A stretch of 20,140 bases of DNA from a virus. Below, in pieces: positions 1-7,715 of this stretch. A model generated the notes under the pieces. The model was not told where the DNA came from, made no database searches, and worked only from the letters and a program-made list of their open reading frames with translations. A program made the translations under genes and the position numbers. Numbering within the stretch: position 1 is the first letter of the stretch; every line of letters begins with the position of its first letter. Location: the IMG/VR virus record IMGVR_UViG_3300044972_002146, positions 1-20,140 of that record; one strand, written 5' to 3'.

Positions 1-372
1 ATAATCTGTTGATTCCAATACTCGCCTTGCAAACTGTTCTCTTGCCTCAATGTAACTACATTCAGACTTGCTTTTGCAATAATAAAGTATTTCTCTGGAG
101 AAGTTTTCGGTGCCTAGTTTGATTACGTCTGCGGTTAATTCTGGGCTTGACCCGTAGTACTCACGCCAATCTGAATCGATCTTGGTGCGTATCTTCTTCC
201 GCTTTTTGATGCCGTTCTTTTGTTTTACTGTCTTGTACGTTGTTTTACTAAATTTCGCTAATTTTTTGCCTATGTACTTGCGTCCAGATAGATTATTTGT
301 GATCTGATAAACAAATCCCACACATTCTTCAGGCAGTGTCTCAACTGGGGTGTCTTGATAAAGCCATGTCAT
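1..372 (-). CDS. GIY-YIG family endonuclease-like protein, C-terminus cut by window edge
   Basis: The frame is open for 124 codons from an ATG at 372 to the left edge, so the end of the protein is missing. Residues 20-22 (FVY) and 33-35 (YIG) form the two-strand signature of GIY-YIG nucleases, with GRKYIGKK around the second half. Further on, W69 and YYGSS (72-76) and the E109/E112 pair fit the later family positions, where a glutamate binds the metal. Family members cut DNA, either as homing enzymes or in repair and host DNA breakdown. Which role applies here cannot be told, and no intron or interrupted gene is seen beside it. The gene lies 31 bases after the dehydrogenase gene and is probably the operon's next member. 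An AAAGG stretch lies about 17 bases upstream of the ATG, which is far for a ribosome site, so the start is less certain than the family. Confidence 0.8.
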   Translation of the reverse strand, partial: MTWLYQDTPVETLPEECVGFVYQITNNLSGRKYIGKKLAKFSKTTYKTVKQKNGIKKRKKIRTKIDSDWREYYGSSPELTADVIKLGTENFSREILYYCKSKSECSYIEAREQFARRVLESTDY

Positions 373-403
373 GTGTGTTCGGGAATTGCCTTTCGTGTTA
401 TAG

Positions 404-994
404 TTATGCCTTGTGTTCAAAGTTCACGTAAAAAGTTGCCTCTTCTACCACAGTGTTTGGGGACACTTCAGTAGCGTATCGTATAAAATTGCTGATATCT
501 GTTAATACTATGCCGTTGCCTGTCCAATTAGGGCGACTACGGCTTAATTCTGTATCCAAGCGATCTGGTGTGATCAGCGTGGTTCTAAACTGCACTAAAT
601 TTTGTTTGAATGACTGGGTGCCTTGCCGGCTGGCATGTGCCAGTGCTGTTTTGGCCACACGGTATGTTTCAAACCTAGGTTCAGCGGCAACAACATGTTT
701 TTCGCCCACTGAACCAATGTTGAAAATATGTCCGCTCTTGCCGGCATCTTTCCACTTGTCGTACACAGCCATGTACAAATTTGTTTGCGCAAAGTTAGCC
801 CAGGCCTCTTGCGGAGGACCATCAAATGCATTATTCACAAACACATCATAATTCAAACTTTGTTGAGCAATCAGCTTGACTGCTTGTTCGTTGGTAATGT
901 CCAAGTTTGTGGCTCTGCTTACGCTGTCTGCACCAAACACATCCACTAGGTGCTTGCCCAGTCCTCGATTACCGCCTGTTATTAACATTTTCAT
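404..994 (-). CDS. Short-chain dehydrogenase/reductase (SDR)
   Basis: This is a 196-residue Rossmann-fold oxidoreductase of the SDR family, predicted to use NAD(P)(H). The N-terminal dinucleotide loop is TGGNRGLG (6-13), an LD pair follows at 31-32, and NNA is at 54-56. The catalytic tetrad appears complete: N72, S95 (in NIGS), Y111 and K115 (YRVAK). It is slightly shorter than the usual 230-250 residues, so the substrate-binding C-terminus is reduced. The start was put at 994, where ATG overlaps the TGA of the upstream radical SAM gene (ATGA). A longer reading from 1009 would add five residues and deepen the overlap. The substrate is unknown. Because it is translationally coupled to two radical SAM genes, it may act in the same pathway, but that is inference. 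Confidence is high for the family and low for the reaction. Confidence 0.9.
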   Translation of the reverse strand: MKMLITGGNRGLGKHLVDVFGADSVSRATNLDITNEQAVKLIAQQSLNYDVFVNNAFDGPPQEAWANFAQTNLYMAVYDKWKDAGKSGHIFNIGSVGEKHVVAAEPRFETYRVAKTALAHASRQGTQSFKQNLVQFRTTLITPDRLDTELSRSRPNWTGNGIVLTDISNFIRYATEVSPNTVVEEATFYVNFEHKA

Positions 995-2085
995 CGTGAT
1001 TGATCCCATACTTTTGTAAATTTTTCACCACAGGTCATTGCGCATTCAAATAGTCTGTTGTGGTTGTTGAATGATTCTACTAGATCTTGCCAAAACTCAT
1101 TGGCAAATATTTCTGGCAATGTCTTGTTGTGTATGTTTAGATTGTTTAATCCATAACGTTCTAAAAATTCACGCACTTGGTTTTTACCGCTCACTGTGCT
1201 CAATGAGTTTGCATCAGGCAATGTGCCATCTCTAAATCTTGCATCATACAAATTGTGATTGAAAAAATTACAAGGCAACACCACGCCTTCGGCATTAACA
1301 GCAACTTTTTTTCCAGCCAGTGCATCACATTGTATCGGTGTAGAGTCAAAATATTCTTTGATATTGATATATTTTTTCTTTAACTCAGGCAGGTATTGCA
1401 TACTATGATTTTGATATTTTTCATTGCTGGGTGGCTCCAACACATAATCAGCACCAGCCACAGGCCACGAATTCATTTCAGTCATAGTGTTATGATTTAA
1501 AAATCTTCCAGTCTTTCTAATCAAAACATTGTGAAAGCCAAGTGCTCGACTATACTGCTTGATTAGATCAACTTGATATTCATTGTGTTTAAAAACAATA
1601 AAGTTCCATTGTGCTCGTCCGCCTGCATTGATAAATGCTCGCGCATTGTCGATGACTTTGCTGTATTTTACATTCTTTCTATACAGATGTAAAGTGTCTG
1701 CCAGCCCATCAATACCAAAGTCTATCTGACCGTAGCCGTTCATGATAGCAGCTATTTCTGCCCAGTACTCAGGGTCATGCACTCCTCCATTGGTGTGTAT
1801 GTACAACCACAAGGTAGGGCTCTTGCGCCTAAAGTCACGCAAGATGTCCAAGAAATCTGGATGCATTATGGGATCACCGTAACTGCCACAGAAAAACACT
1901 TGTCGTAACTGTTGACACAATTCAGTGCTGAATGCTTGATCAATTGTCACACGTGGCAAGTGAGTGAGTGGCATGTAGGGATTGATGCCTGTTCCCAAGT
2001 TATTGCGAGGGCACTGAGGACAGGCTGCATTACAATATGTTGTAATCTCAATTTGATATTCAGTGATACTGTTGTAATCAAACAT
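991..2085 (-). CDS. Radical SAM enzyme with twitch/SPASM-like C-terminal cysteines
   Basis: This 364-residue protein carries the radical SAM motif CNAACPQC at residues 18-25 (C18, C22, C25), which binds the 4Fe-4S cluster that splits S-adenosylmethionine. A GSYGDP segment stands in for the usual glycine-rich SAM-contact motif. The C-terminal part has C253-x13-G-x4-C272 and then C348-x3-C352, the spacing expected of a twitch or SPASM domain holding an auxiliary iron-sulfur cluster. Enzymes of this type often modify peptides, proteins or small cofactors. The start was placed at 2085, 8 bases inside the end of the upstream gene. The frame is open further up to 2184, but that adds 33 residues that lie over the neighbour's coding sequence and before the usual short N-terminal lead. 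The substrate is unknown. The gene lies between a small beta-rich protein and a dehydrogenase, suggesting a shared pathway. Confidence 0.85.
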   Translation of the reverse strand: MFDYNSITEYQIEITTYCNAACPQCPRNNLGTGINPYMPLTHLPRVTIDQAFSTELCQQLRQVFFCGSYGDPIMHPDFLDILRDFRRKSPTLWLYIHTNGGVHDPEYWAEIAAIMNGYGQIDFGIDGLADTLHLYRKNVKYSKVIDNARAFINAGGRAQWNFIVFKHNEYQVDLIKQYSRALGFHNVLIRKTGRFLNHNTMTEMNSWPVAGADYVLEPPSNEKYQNHSMQYLPELKKKYINIKEYFDSTPIQCDALAGKKVAVNAEGVVLPCNFFNHNLYDARFRDGTLPDANSLSTVSGKNQVREFLERYGLNNLNIHNKTLPEIFANEFWQDLVESFNNHNRLFECAMTCGEKFTKVWDQSR

Positions 2086-2593
2086 CGGGCAAATTCTCAA
2101 ATATATTTTTGATTTCTTGGAGCACCTGATGATTGGTTTTAAAAATAGTATTGCCCAATTGTGGACCTGGGCGCCTGATGTCAATCAACCATTTCAATGC
2201 AGGAGTTGCAAACTCTAGCACCCATGTGCCATTGTGCCCCAGATACAAATTGGGACATATTGAATACGGTTCGTTGTCGGCTTTGTGCATGTACACAGGA
2301 AAAAACTTACCCAACCATAATTCATTGGTCAACGGGGTATGGTCTAAGTGTATTCCAACTATTTCTATGTGTTTGTCTATGGCAATACTGCCATCTGAGT
2401 TTAACACATGGTCATGCACAGTTTTGCCATGGTGTGTTATTTTTAATTCGTGATTGCCGTCAGTCAGCGGCACGTCAAATTCCAAATTGTCCTGTGCAAT
2501 GCCATCATACAACAACATGTAGTCGTCAATGGTGACCTTGATCAAAGGATCGCCCAGTCTTCGTTCTACAGCAAAATTCAATTGAATTTTCAA
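2078..2593 (-). CDS. Unknown beta-rich protein, TTG start
   Basis: The product has 171 residues and no recognised catalytic motif. Alternating hydrophobic residues through about 1-100, with segments such as NLEFDVPLTDGNHELKITHH, suggest a beta-sandwich of the carbohydrate-binding kind, followed by a short helical tail. There is no signal peptide and no membrane segment. It begins with TTG rather than ATG. An AGGAG ribosome site at 2606-2602 sits 8 bases before this TTG, and the TTG overlaps the TGA of the radical SAM gene by four bases, both of which support the start. Its 3' end overlaps the next radical SAM gene by 8 bases. Its position between two radical SAM enzymes makes it a candidate partner or substrate, but nothing in the sequence proves this. 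It could equally be an accessory carbohydrate-binding or virion protein. Confidence 0.75.
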   Translation of the reverse strand: MKIQLNFAVERRLGDPLIKVTIDDYMLLYDGIAQDNLEFDVPLTDGNHELKITHHGKTVHDHVLNSDGSIAIDKHIEIVGIHLDHTPLTNELWLGKFFPVYMHKADNEPYSICPNLYLGHNGTWVLEFATPALKWLIDIRRPGPQLGNTIFKTNHQVLQEIKNIFENLPDV

Positions 2594-4092
2594 TGCACCA
2601 ACTCCTGAATTCTAGCCAAGCGTTCTTGATACTTGTCCATCAGCGTCTTGAGTTGATCATCGCCTTTCCAGAATGTGTATCCCAACTGTTCACAATGTTC
2701 TTGTACCTGTATCCTGCGCATGATACGTTTTTTATATGTTAATTCAGGATTGGTTGTACACATCCAATCTGCACCTTGCGGCTGCTGATTGTTGATGCCA
2801 ATTATGTTCAGTGTATTGGGCTGATCAAACATGGGTGTGCCTTGCTCTATGGTCAGTGTGGTACCTAAGTTGACACCAATGATGGTACCATCTGCTACAA
2901 ATCGTTGATACTTGGTCAGCAGGTCCAACGATGCCTGATGGTCCTCTTCGGTCTCTGTAGGAAACCCAGTGATCATTAAAAAATAAACCTGCATTTTGTT
3001 TTTGCTGTACTGTGCCATGTTGTAGTCAAGATCGGCTATGGTAAAATCTTTGCGCATGTCAGCCAGCACTCGATCACTGCCACTCTCGATACCCAATACC
3101 ATGGTCTCTGCACCTGCTCGTGCCATGTGTTCAAAATCTATAGGTTTCATAGCACCGGGTCTACGCACAATAGCATGACTGCTGTAGGCAAAATGCCTGT
3201 CAGGAAGATTGTGAGATTCATAATAGTCTATCAATGTTCGATTGAACTGTCGAAAATCTTTCATGCTACCATTGCACAATGCATCGTGAAAAAAGAAATC
3301 TCTCACCCCGTATTGTTCATAGTAGTGAATCATTTCATTGGCCAGTTGTGATCCTGATTTGACTCGGAATCCGCCATGTATAGTAGGAATATCACAAAAC
3401 ACACATTTTCTAATACAACCTCTAGAACTTTCTATTGGTAGCACACCATGTTTACTGCCATTTTTATATGACTGTATGTTGAAATCGCTAAAATCCATCA
3501 CAGGCTGGTCGGCAATGTTGCTACGTTCGGCAAAAAAATCAGTATCTATTCCGGCCACATTGTAGTTGCCTTGTATGATTGCTGGTATAGTAGTTTCGGC
3601 CTCACCGCGTATCCAATGATCAATCAAGCCAAGTTGCTTGAGATAATGTGCAAAAGTTGGACGATCTGCAAAACTTCCATTTTCCTCACGTATGAGTCCT
3701 TGGCCGCCTATGATAACTTCACAAATATACTGTGTTCTAAATTTTTCTAAGAATTTTTCAGTGAATCGTTGTGCTTGCCAACTGAACACACTGATCAACA
3801 ATTGTTTGGGTTGATATGCAGAAATTAATTCAATCCAGTGTTGAATAAGCTGATCAAATTCTATTTGAGCACTTACACTGAGTTGTTTGTTTTTGATAAA
3901 CAAGTGCTCATCAATTTCATTCCATAACACAGGATCACACTGTTGTTGAAATCTTGTGAAATAATCTAAATTTATATCTAGACATTTGCTGGATACGCCA
4001 TGCTTGTTGAATATTTGTTTAATAATAGCAGGAGCAGCCGCAGGACGAACCGCAGCTTTTCTTGGTACTGTTAAAATTATTGCATGAATCAT
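2590..4092 (-). CDS. Radical SAM enzyme with B12-binding-like N-terminal domain
   Basis: This 500-residue protein has the architecture of cobalamin-type radical SAM enzymes. An N-terminal alpha/beta domain (about 1-170) ends in GGQG (129-132) and IRGEAE (161-166), which match the RGEGE region of that class. The radical SAM core follows with CIRKCVFC at 226-233 (C226, C230, C233). The DxHxxG motif that holds the cobalt ligand histidine is not seen, so real B12 binding is doubtful. Members of the superfamily carry out methylations, ring closures and sulfur insertions, and the reaction here is unknown. The gene starts 5 bases after the gp46 stop with no clear ribosome site, so it may rely on ribosomes arriving from gp46. 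It is the first gene of the radical SAM/beta protein/radical SAM/dehydrogenase cassette. The family is confident and the function is not. Confidence 0.88.
   Translation of the reverse strand: MIHAIILTVPRKAAVRPAAAPAIIKQIFNKHGVSSKCLDINLDYFTRFQQQCDPVLWNEIDEHLFIKNKQLSVSAQIEFDQLIQHWIELISAYQPKQLLISVFSWQAQRFTEKFLEKFRTQYICEVIIGGQGLIREENGSFADRPTFAHYLKQLGLIDHWIRGEAETTIPAIIQGNYNVAGIDTDFFAERSNIADQPVMDFSDFNIQSYKNGSKHGVLPIESSRGCIRKCVFCDIPTIHGGFRVKSGSQLANEMIHYYEQYGVRDFFFHDALCNGSMKDFRQFNRTLIDYYESHNLPDRHFAYSSHAIVRRPGAMKPIDFEHMARAGAETMVLGIESGSDRVLADMRKDFTIADLDYNMAQYSKNKMQVYFLMITGFPTETEEDHQASLDLLTKYQRFVADGTIIGVNLGTTLTIEQGTPMFDQPNTLNIIGINNQQPQGADWMCTTNPELTYKKRIMRRIQVQEHCEQLGYTFWKGDDQLKTLMDKYQERLARIQELVH
2602..2606 (-). 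promoter_or_regulatory. Ribosome binding site deciding a TTG start
   Basis: The minus strand reads AGGAG here, with 8 bases to the TTG at 2593. No in-frame ATG or GTG is better placed, so this site fixes the start of the 171-residue gene. It lies inside the last codons of the radical SAM gene upstream. Confidence 0.7.
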
Positions 4093-4097
4093 ATTAA

Positions 4098-6179
4098 TTA
4101 AGAAATGTCTACATCCGTGTTATAACTGGTAAAACCGTTTTCTTTGACAACTTTTAAAATATTTTCCACTCGTCCTGCAAGTTCATCTCTATGGCTTACA
4201 AGCCATATACTCTTGTGGCGTTCACGAGTCATCTTCTTCAACAGCGCCAAACTGGCTTCTACCCCTTGGGTGTCTAGTCCAGAGTCAATCATCTCGTCAA
4301 TGAACAAGATGTTGATGGGGTGATACAAACTTTCCCACACATCACGGAATGCCCAACTCATACTGAGTATCAACCGATTGCGTTCACCACGACTCAAGTT
4401 ATCAAAGTCCAGTTCACGGCCTAGTTCTTCAATGCTCACACTCAAATCGTTTTGGAACTTCACAGTGTGCGGCAATCCAATACGATCCAAATAGTGTGTG
4501 AGTCGTGCATTCAAATAACTCAAGTTTTGATCAATGATCTTTTTACGTACAAAACTGTCTTTGCTGGTCAGCAGTTTCAGCAAGAACTCTTGATGGTCCT
4601 GTACTTTGGTCAGTTCATTGATTTTGTTGTAGTCAACAACTTGTAGAGCCTGTTGTTGCATGTCCTCAATCTGTTCACTGTAGGGATCAGTTTCGGCGTG
4701 TTTGCTGGTGATCTGTTGCAGTAAATTATTTACCTGGGTAGAGTGTTTGATGGCCTGTGCTTCTGTGTCGTAGTGTGTGACAGGCTGTGCGCCCAGATCC
4801 ACAGGCACATAGCCAGCGAGTTGTTTAACATAAGGATCTGCTTCTGCAGATTTGTCTGTAATCTTTTGTTGTATGTTTTCTATTTCACTGTTGTGGCGAA
4901 TAGCTTCAGCTTCAGTTTTATAATATGTTGTGGGCTTGGCACCCAGTTCACCTAGTGTTCGGAGTGCATCGGTATTCTCCATCCACTGACCATTGGTGGC
5001 CAGTGCTTGTAGTGCAGACTCCTGCAGTGCTTGGCGTTTGGTTTCCAGCACAGTTTCGTGGGCACCGTCGTGAAACTCTTGACCACAAGCATAGCACTTG
5101 TGTGCTTCTAGTTCAGCAATCTCTGCTTTGAATTTTTCAACGGTCTTTTGTTCTTTTTTCTCATCCGCTACACATCGTGCAATGAGTTTTTCAAGTTCAG
5201 CAATATCCTTGACCTTTTGATTATACGCAGCCAAGTCTTGGTGTGCTTGTAGTTCTGCCACAATGTCAATATGACTGAGTTTGTTGTAGCTGTCTTGCAA
5301 GGCAGCAATTTCTTTGGTCTGAGTCTGACGCCATGCAGTTTGATATGCCAGCAATCGATCATGTGCATCTGCTTGCTTTTTGCGCTCGTTCCACAAGGCA
5401 AGATCTTTGTGTGCCAGTAACTCTGCTTCAATATTGACTTGAGACAAGTCGTCATATTGACCCACAAGGTAAGCCAAGTCACTGTCGTATTTCTTTTTCC
5501 ACAAGCCTTGACGTCTACGTAGGCTTTCAATTTGTTCTTCGATGCGTTTGTTGGCCTCTTGTACAGCACGTACTCTAAACTCTTCTGAGGTGATAGAATC
5601 TTTTGTGGCTTTGTTGAGTTCCTTGATGCGTTCAGCACGTTCACTCAATACTGTGATGCCCAACAACTGCTCAATAATGGTTCGTTGTTCGTTGGCTTTC
5701 AAACTCAAGAAAGGTTCTGTGTAAGTGTTTAGTGCCAAGATGTGTTTGAACATGTCATGACTCATGCCAAACACATGTTCAATGGCATCTTGTGTTTCAC
5801 GACTATCACCTTGTGCATCGTCTGTGGCAGTTTGTTCTTCGCTGTCTACATAGAAGCGCAACACATTGGGTTTGCGCCCACGTTCAATCTTGTATGTTTT
5901 ACCATTCACAGCAAAGTCAAGACTGACCAACATGCCTTTGCCATTGGTTTTGTTTACTAGATTGTCCTTGCGAATGTTGCTGAGTGCTTGCCCGTACATG
6001 GCATAACTTAGTGCATTGATGATTGTGGTTTTGCCTGTGCCGTTGCGGCTGCCGTCTCCGCCCAAGTCCAAGTTTTCGCCTAGTACCAGGGTAAGGTCTT
6101 GACGGTCAAAGTCAATGCCTTGTGTGGCATTGCCCACACTCATAAAGTTCTTAACAGTGAGATTTTTAATTTGAATCAT
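4098..6179 (-). CDS. 46: gp46-like recombination nuclease ATPase subunit (Rad50/SbcC type)
   Basis: This SMC-like ATPase works with gp47 as the phage Mre11-Rad50 complex, processing DNA ends for recombination-dependent replication and host DNA breakdown. Visible parts are a Walker A loop with SRNGTGKTT at 44-52, a long charged coiled coil (about 180-540), a zinc hook CYAC at 362-365 where two molecules join, the ABC signature LSRGER at 595-600, Walker B NILFIDE at 623-629, the D-loop SGLD at 633-636, and the switch histidine in SHRDE at 662-666. All ATPase motifs are intact. At 693 residues it is well above the 560 of T4 gp46, and the extra length lies in the coiled coil, where each arm carries a tandem duplication. 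It overlaps the end of the upstream SGNH-like gene by 14 bases. No strong ribosome site is visible, so coupled translation is likely. Confidence 0.95.
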   Translation of the reverse strand: MIQIKNLTVKNFMSVGNATQGIDFDRQDLTLVLGENLDLGGDGSRNGTGKTTIINALSYAMYGQALSNIRKDNLVNKTNGKGMLVSLDFAVNGKTYKIERGRKPNVLRFYVDSEEQTATDDAQGDSRETQDAIEHVFGMSHDMFKHILALNTYTEPFLSLKANEQRTIIEQLLGITVLSERAERIKELNKATKDSITSEEFRVRAVQEANKRIEEQIESLRRRQGLWKKKYDSDLAYLVGQYDDLSQVNIEAELLAHKDLALWNERKKQADAHDRLLAYQTAWRQTQTKEIAALQDSYNKLSHIDIVAELQAHQDLAAYNQKVKDIAELEKLIARCVADEKKEQKTVEKFKAEIAELEAHKCYACGQEFHDGAHETVLETKRQALQESALQALATNGQWMENTDALRTLGELGAKPTTYYKTEAEAIRHNSEIENIQQKITDKSAEADPYVKQLAGYVPVDLGAQPVTHYDTEAQAIKHSTQVNNLLQQITSKHAETDPYSEQIEDMQQQALQVVDYNKINELTKVQDHQEFLLKLLTSKDSFVRKKIIDQNLSYLNARLTHYLDRIGLPHTVKFQNDLSVSIEELGRELDFDNLSRGERNRLILSMSWAFRDVWESLYHPINILFIDEMIDSGLDTQGVEASLALLKKMTRERHKSIWLVSHRDELAGRVENILKVVKENGFTSYNTDVDIS
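4647..4946 (-). repeat. Internal tandem duplication in the descending arm of the gp46 coiled coil
   Basis: Residues 412-461 and 462-511 of gp46 are head-to-tail copies with a 50-residue period. Compare LGAKPTTYYKTEAEAIRH with LGAQPVTHYDTEAQAIKH, followed in both by a Q-Q-I-T stretch and a DPY. This is on the other side of the zinc hook from the first duplication. Confidence 0.8.
5217..5474 (-). repeat. Internal tandem duplication in the ascending arm of the gp46 coiled coil
   Basis: Residues 236-265 and 292-321 of gp46 align with an offset of exactly 56 residues, which is eight heptads. Matching pieces include IEAELLAHKDLALWN and IVAELQAHQDLAAYN. The similarity is clear in protein and much weaker in DNA, so the duplication is old. 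The two copies are separated by 26 residues of coiled coil. Confidence 0.75.
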
Positions 6180-6918
6180 TGCGGTTCTTTATTGCTTCTT
6201 GATAATGTTGATACAACATATTTTCCACTGCATTGATGTCTCTAGTGTTGCGCCATGGTAAATTAATATTGGGCATGATGTATTGTTTAATAAAATCAAA
6301 CGCCACCAATGGAACAGGTTGTACTATACCTAAATCTAAATCACAATATTTGCTCTTTGATTTAAAATCACTCATGCCTTTAAACGGCCCGTGGCAAATC
6401 CAATTAGCATCTACTCCAAGGTATTCACTGTTATCAACTAGCATAAAACGATAATCAATTTTATGTTGTTCAAGTAACAGTTTAGCATACTCAATATATA
6501 TTTGCGACCTCAATTGATGTTGTCTGATAGTGATATATTGTTGATGGTATTTTACGACTGCATCTGTCTTGGAGGCACTACTGATCCAAAATTTATCACT
6601 ACCACTGTCTAATACATTATTGCTGTAAACTGGATCACTATCAATAACATTCTGCCAAAATGTAAGATTTGTATGGGCAAGCACTAGATCTAGTCTATTA
6701 GGTTGTGCCCATTGAATTATTACTACATTGGCAGTATTGATGTGTTGTTTTAGTTCGTTGACAATAAACTCGTTCCCGGCACCATACCTGCTGCGGTCAT
6801 TGAGATCCACTCCCTTGGTCATCAGTTGTATAATTTTTGGCCATTTCCAATACTTTGGGTACCAATTAGGGACTGCCATACTGTCGCCATACCCATCGGA
6901 TAGTGTCAATAAATTCAT
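6166..6918 (-). CDS. Unknown protein, possibly SGNH/GDSL-hydrolase-like
   Basis: The product has 250 residues. Its start, LLTLSDGYGDS followed by WYPKYW, resembles block I of SGNH hydrolases, in which the serine after GD is the nucleophile (here S13). A hydrophobic strand VVIIQWAQPNR (about 64-74) sits where the third block is expected. The usual C-terminal DxxH pair is not convincing, so catalysis is unproven and the fold call is tentative. There is no signal peptide or membrane segment. It overlaps the upstream gene by four bases (ATGA) and gp46 by 14. Its DNA is more AT-rich than gp46 and gp47 on either side, suggesting later arrival than the nuclease genes. Related-looking proteins of unknown role are, from memory, common in marine T4-like phages. 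Confidence 0.7.
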   Translation of the reverse strand: MNLLTLSDGYGDSMAVPNWYPKYWKWPKIIQLMTKGVDLNDRSRYGAGNEFIVNELKQHINTANVVIIQWAQPNRLDLVLAHTNLTFWQNVIDSDPVYSNNVLDSGSDKFWISSASKTDAVVKYHQQYITIRQHQLRSQIYIEYAKLLLEQHKIDYRFMLVDNSEYLGVDANWICHGPFKGMSDFKSKSKYCDLDLGIVQPVPLVAFDFIKQYIMPNINLPWRNTRDINAVENMLYQHYQEAIKNRNDSN

Positions 6919-7715
6919 TTGATTAATTTAATAATTTCTTCAGTGTTGGAAAAAAAGTTAGCAAAATCGTTATGTGGAACTTCAATTCCAAATCGCAACC
7001 AAATGTAATAATACACCACGGACTGCGTCCATATATCTGTGGTGTCAGATAAATCGTATGACCATCCAACGCTTACATAATCTATAATTTTTCTTGCGTT
7101 TACCACAGGATCAGTGTATTTGGCGTTGGCAATACGCCATTCATTCCATAGATCCTCGCACCACTCTATTTTTGTAATAGAGTTTAATATGTTAACAAAT
7201 ACTTCATAATCATCATATAAATCATCTATATCTATATCATTCTCGTCTACAGATCGCCATGCATGTCTGAAATTGTGATCACGCAAAAATAAAAAATATT
7301 TTTCTCGTTGTGCCCATGGAGCATCAGTAGACCAATTGTTAACAGGTAATTGTTCTTCAATACTACTGTTCATGGCTTTTTCAATCATAGTTCGAGCAAC
7401 AACAGGCCAGGTATAATCTGTATAACAAATTTTAATAATCTTTGAGTTAGGGAATGTAGACTTAAATTTATCTGACTCGTTGTCGATTCCATTATCTATC
7501 AACACACAATAATTTTTATCGTTTAAAAATTCAATTCCTCCAGGCCAACAATCTTTTGCATATTTAGGAATTACCAAGTCAAGATTGTGGCTGTTGCCGT
7601 TACTGGAAAATTCTAAATTTTTTTTAGGTCTGACAAATCCTTGGCCGCGCAAAGTTAGTATGGCATTAATAAAATGTCCAAACCCGCCCGATGGATACCA
7701 GACACAATAGATCAT
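6915..7715 (-). CDS. Unknown protein with glycine-rich N-terminal loop
   Basis: This 266-residue protein was not assigned to a family. It opens with a hydrophobic strand and a glycine-rich turn (YPSGGFGHFINAIL, 7-20) that looks like a phosphate-binding loop, such as the 5' phosphosulfate loop of sulfotransferases, but no second sulfotransferase motif was found. The middle is acidic (DENDIDIDDLYDDYE) and aromatic residues are frequent towards the C-terminus. It has no signal peptide or transmembrane segment. It is joined by ATGA overlaps to gp47 upstream and to the SGNH-like gene downstream. The coding DNA is clearly AT-rich: 18 of 60 bases at 7201-7260 are G or C, against 29 of 60 at 8221-8280 in gp47. 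This suggests separate origin and insertion between the two nuclease subunit genes. Confidence 0.7.
   Translation of the reverse strand: MIYCVWYPSGGFGHFINAILTLRGQGFVRPKKNLEFSSNGNSHNLDLVIPKYAKDCWPGGIEFLNDKNYCVLIDNGIDNESDKFKSTFPNSKIIKICYTDYTWPVVARTMIEKAMNSSIEEQLPVNNWSTDAPWAQREKYFLFLRDHNFRHAWRSVDENDIDIDDLYDDYEVFVNILNSITKIEWCEDLWNEWRIANAKYTDPVVNARKIIDYVSVGWSYDLSDTTDIWTQSVVYYYIWLRFGIEVPHNDFANFFSNTEEIIKLIK

Noticed and set aside
1-372. Homing endonuclease inside an intron
   Set aside because: No split gene or intron boundary is visible around the GIY-YIG gene, and its tight placement behind the dehydrogenase suggests an ordinary operon gene.
2085-2184. Upstream extension of the second radical SAM gene to an ATG at 2184
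   Set aside because: The extra 33 codons lie over the end of the 171-residue gene, and the ATG at 2085 gives the usual short lead before the CxxxCxxC motif and a typical small overlap.
3582-4092. True cobalamin-binding domain in the 500-residue radical SAM protein
   Set aside because: The domain shape and RGEAE segment are present, but the DxHxxG cobalt-ligand motif is not, so it is described only as B12-binding-like.
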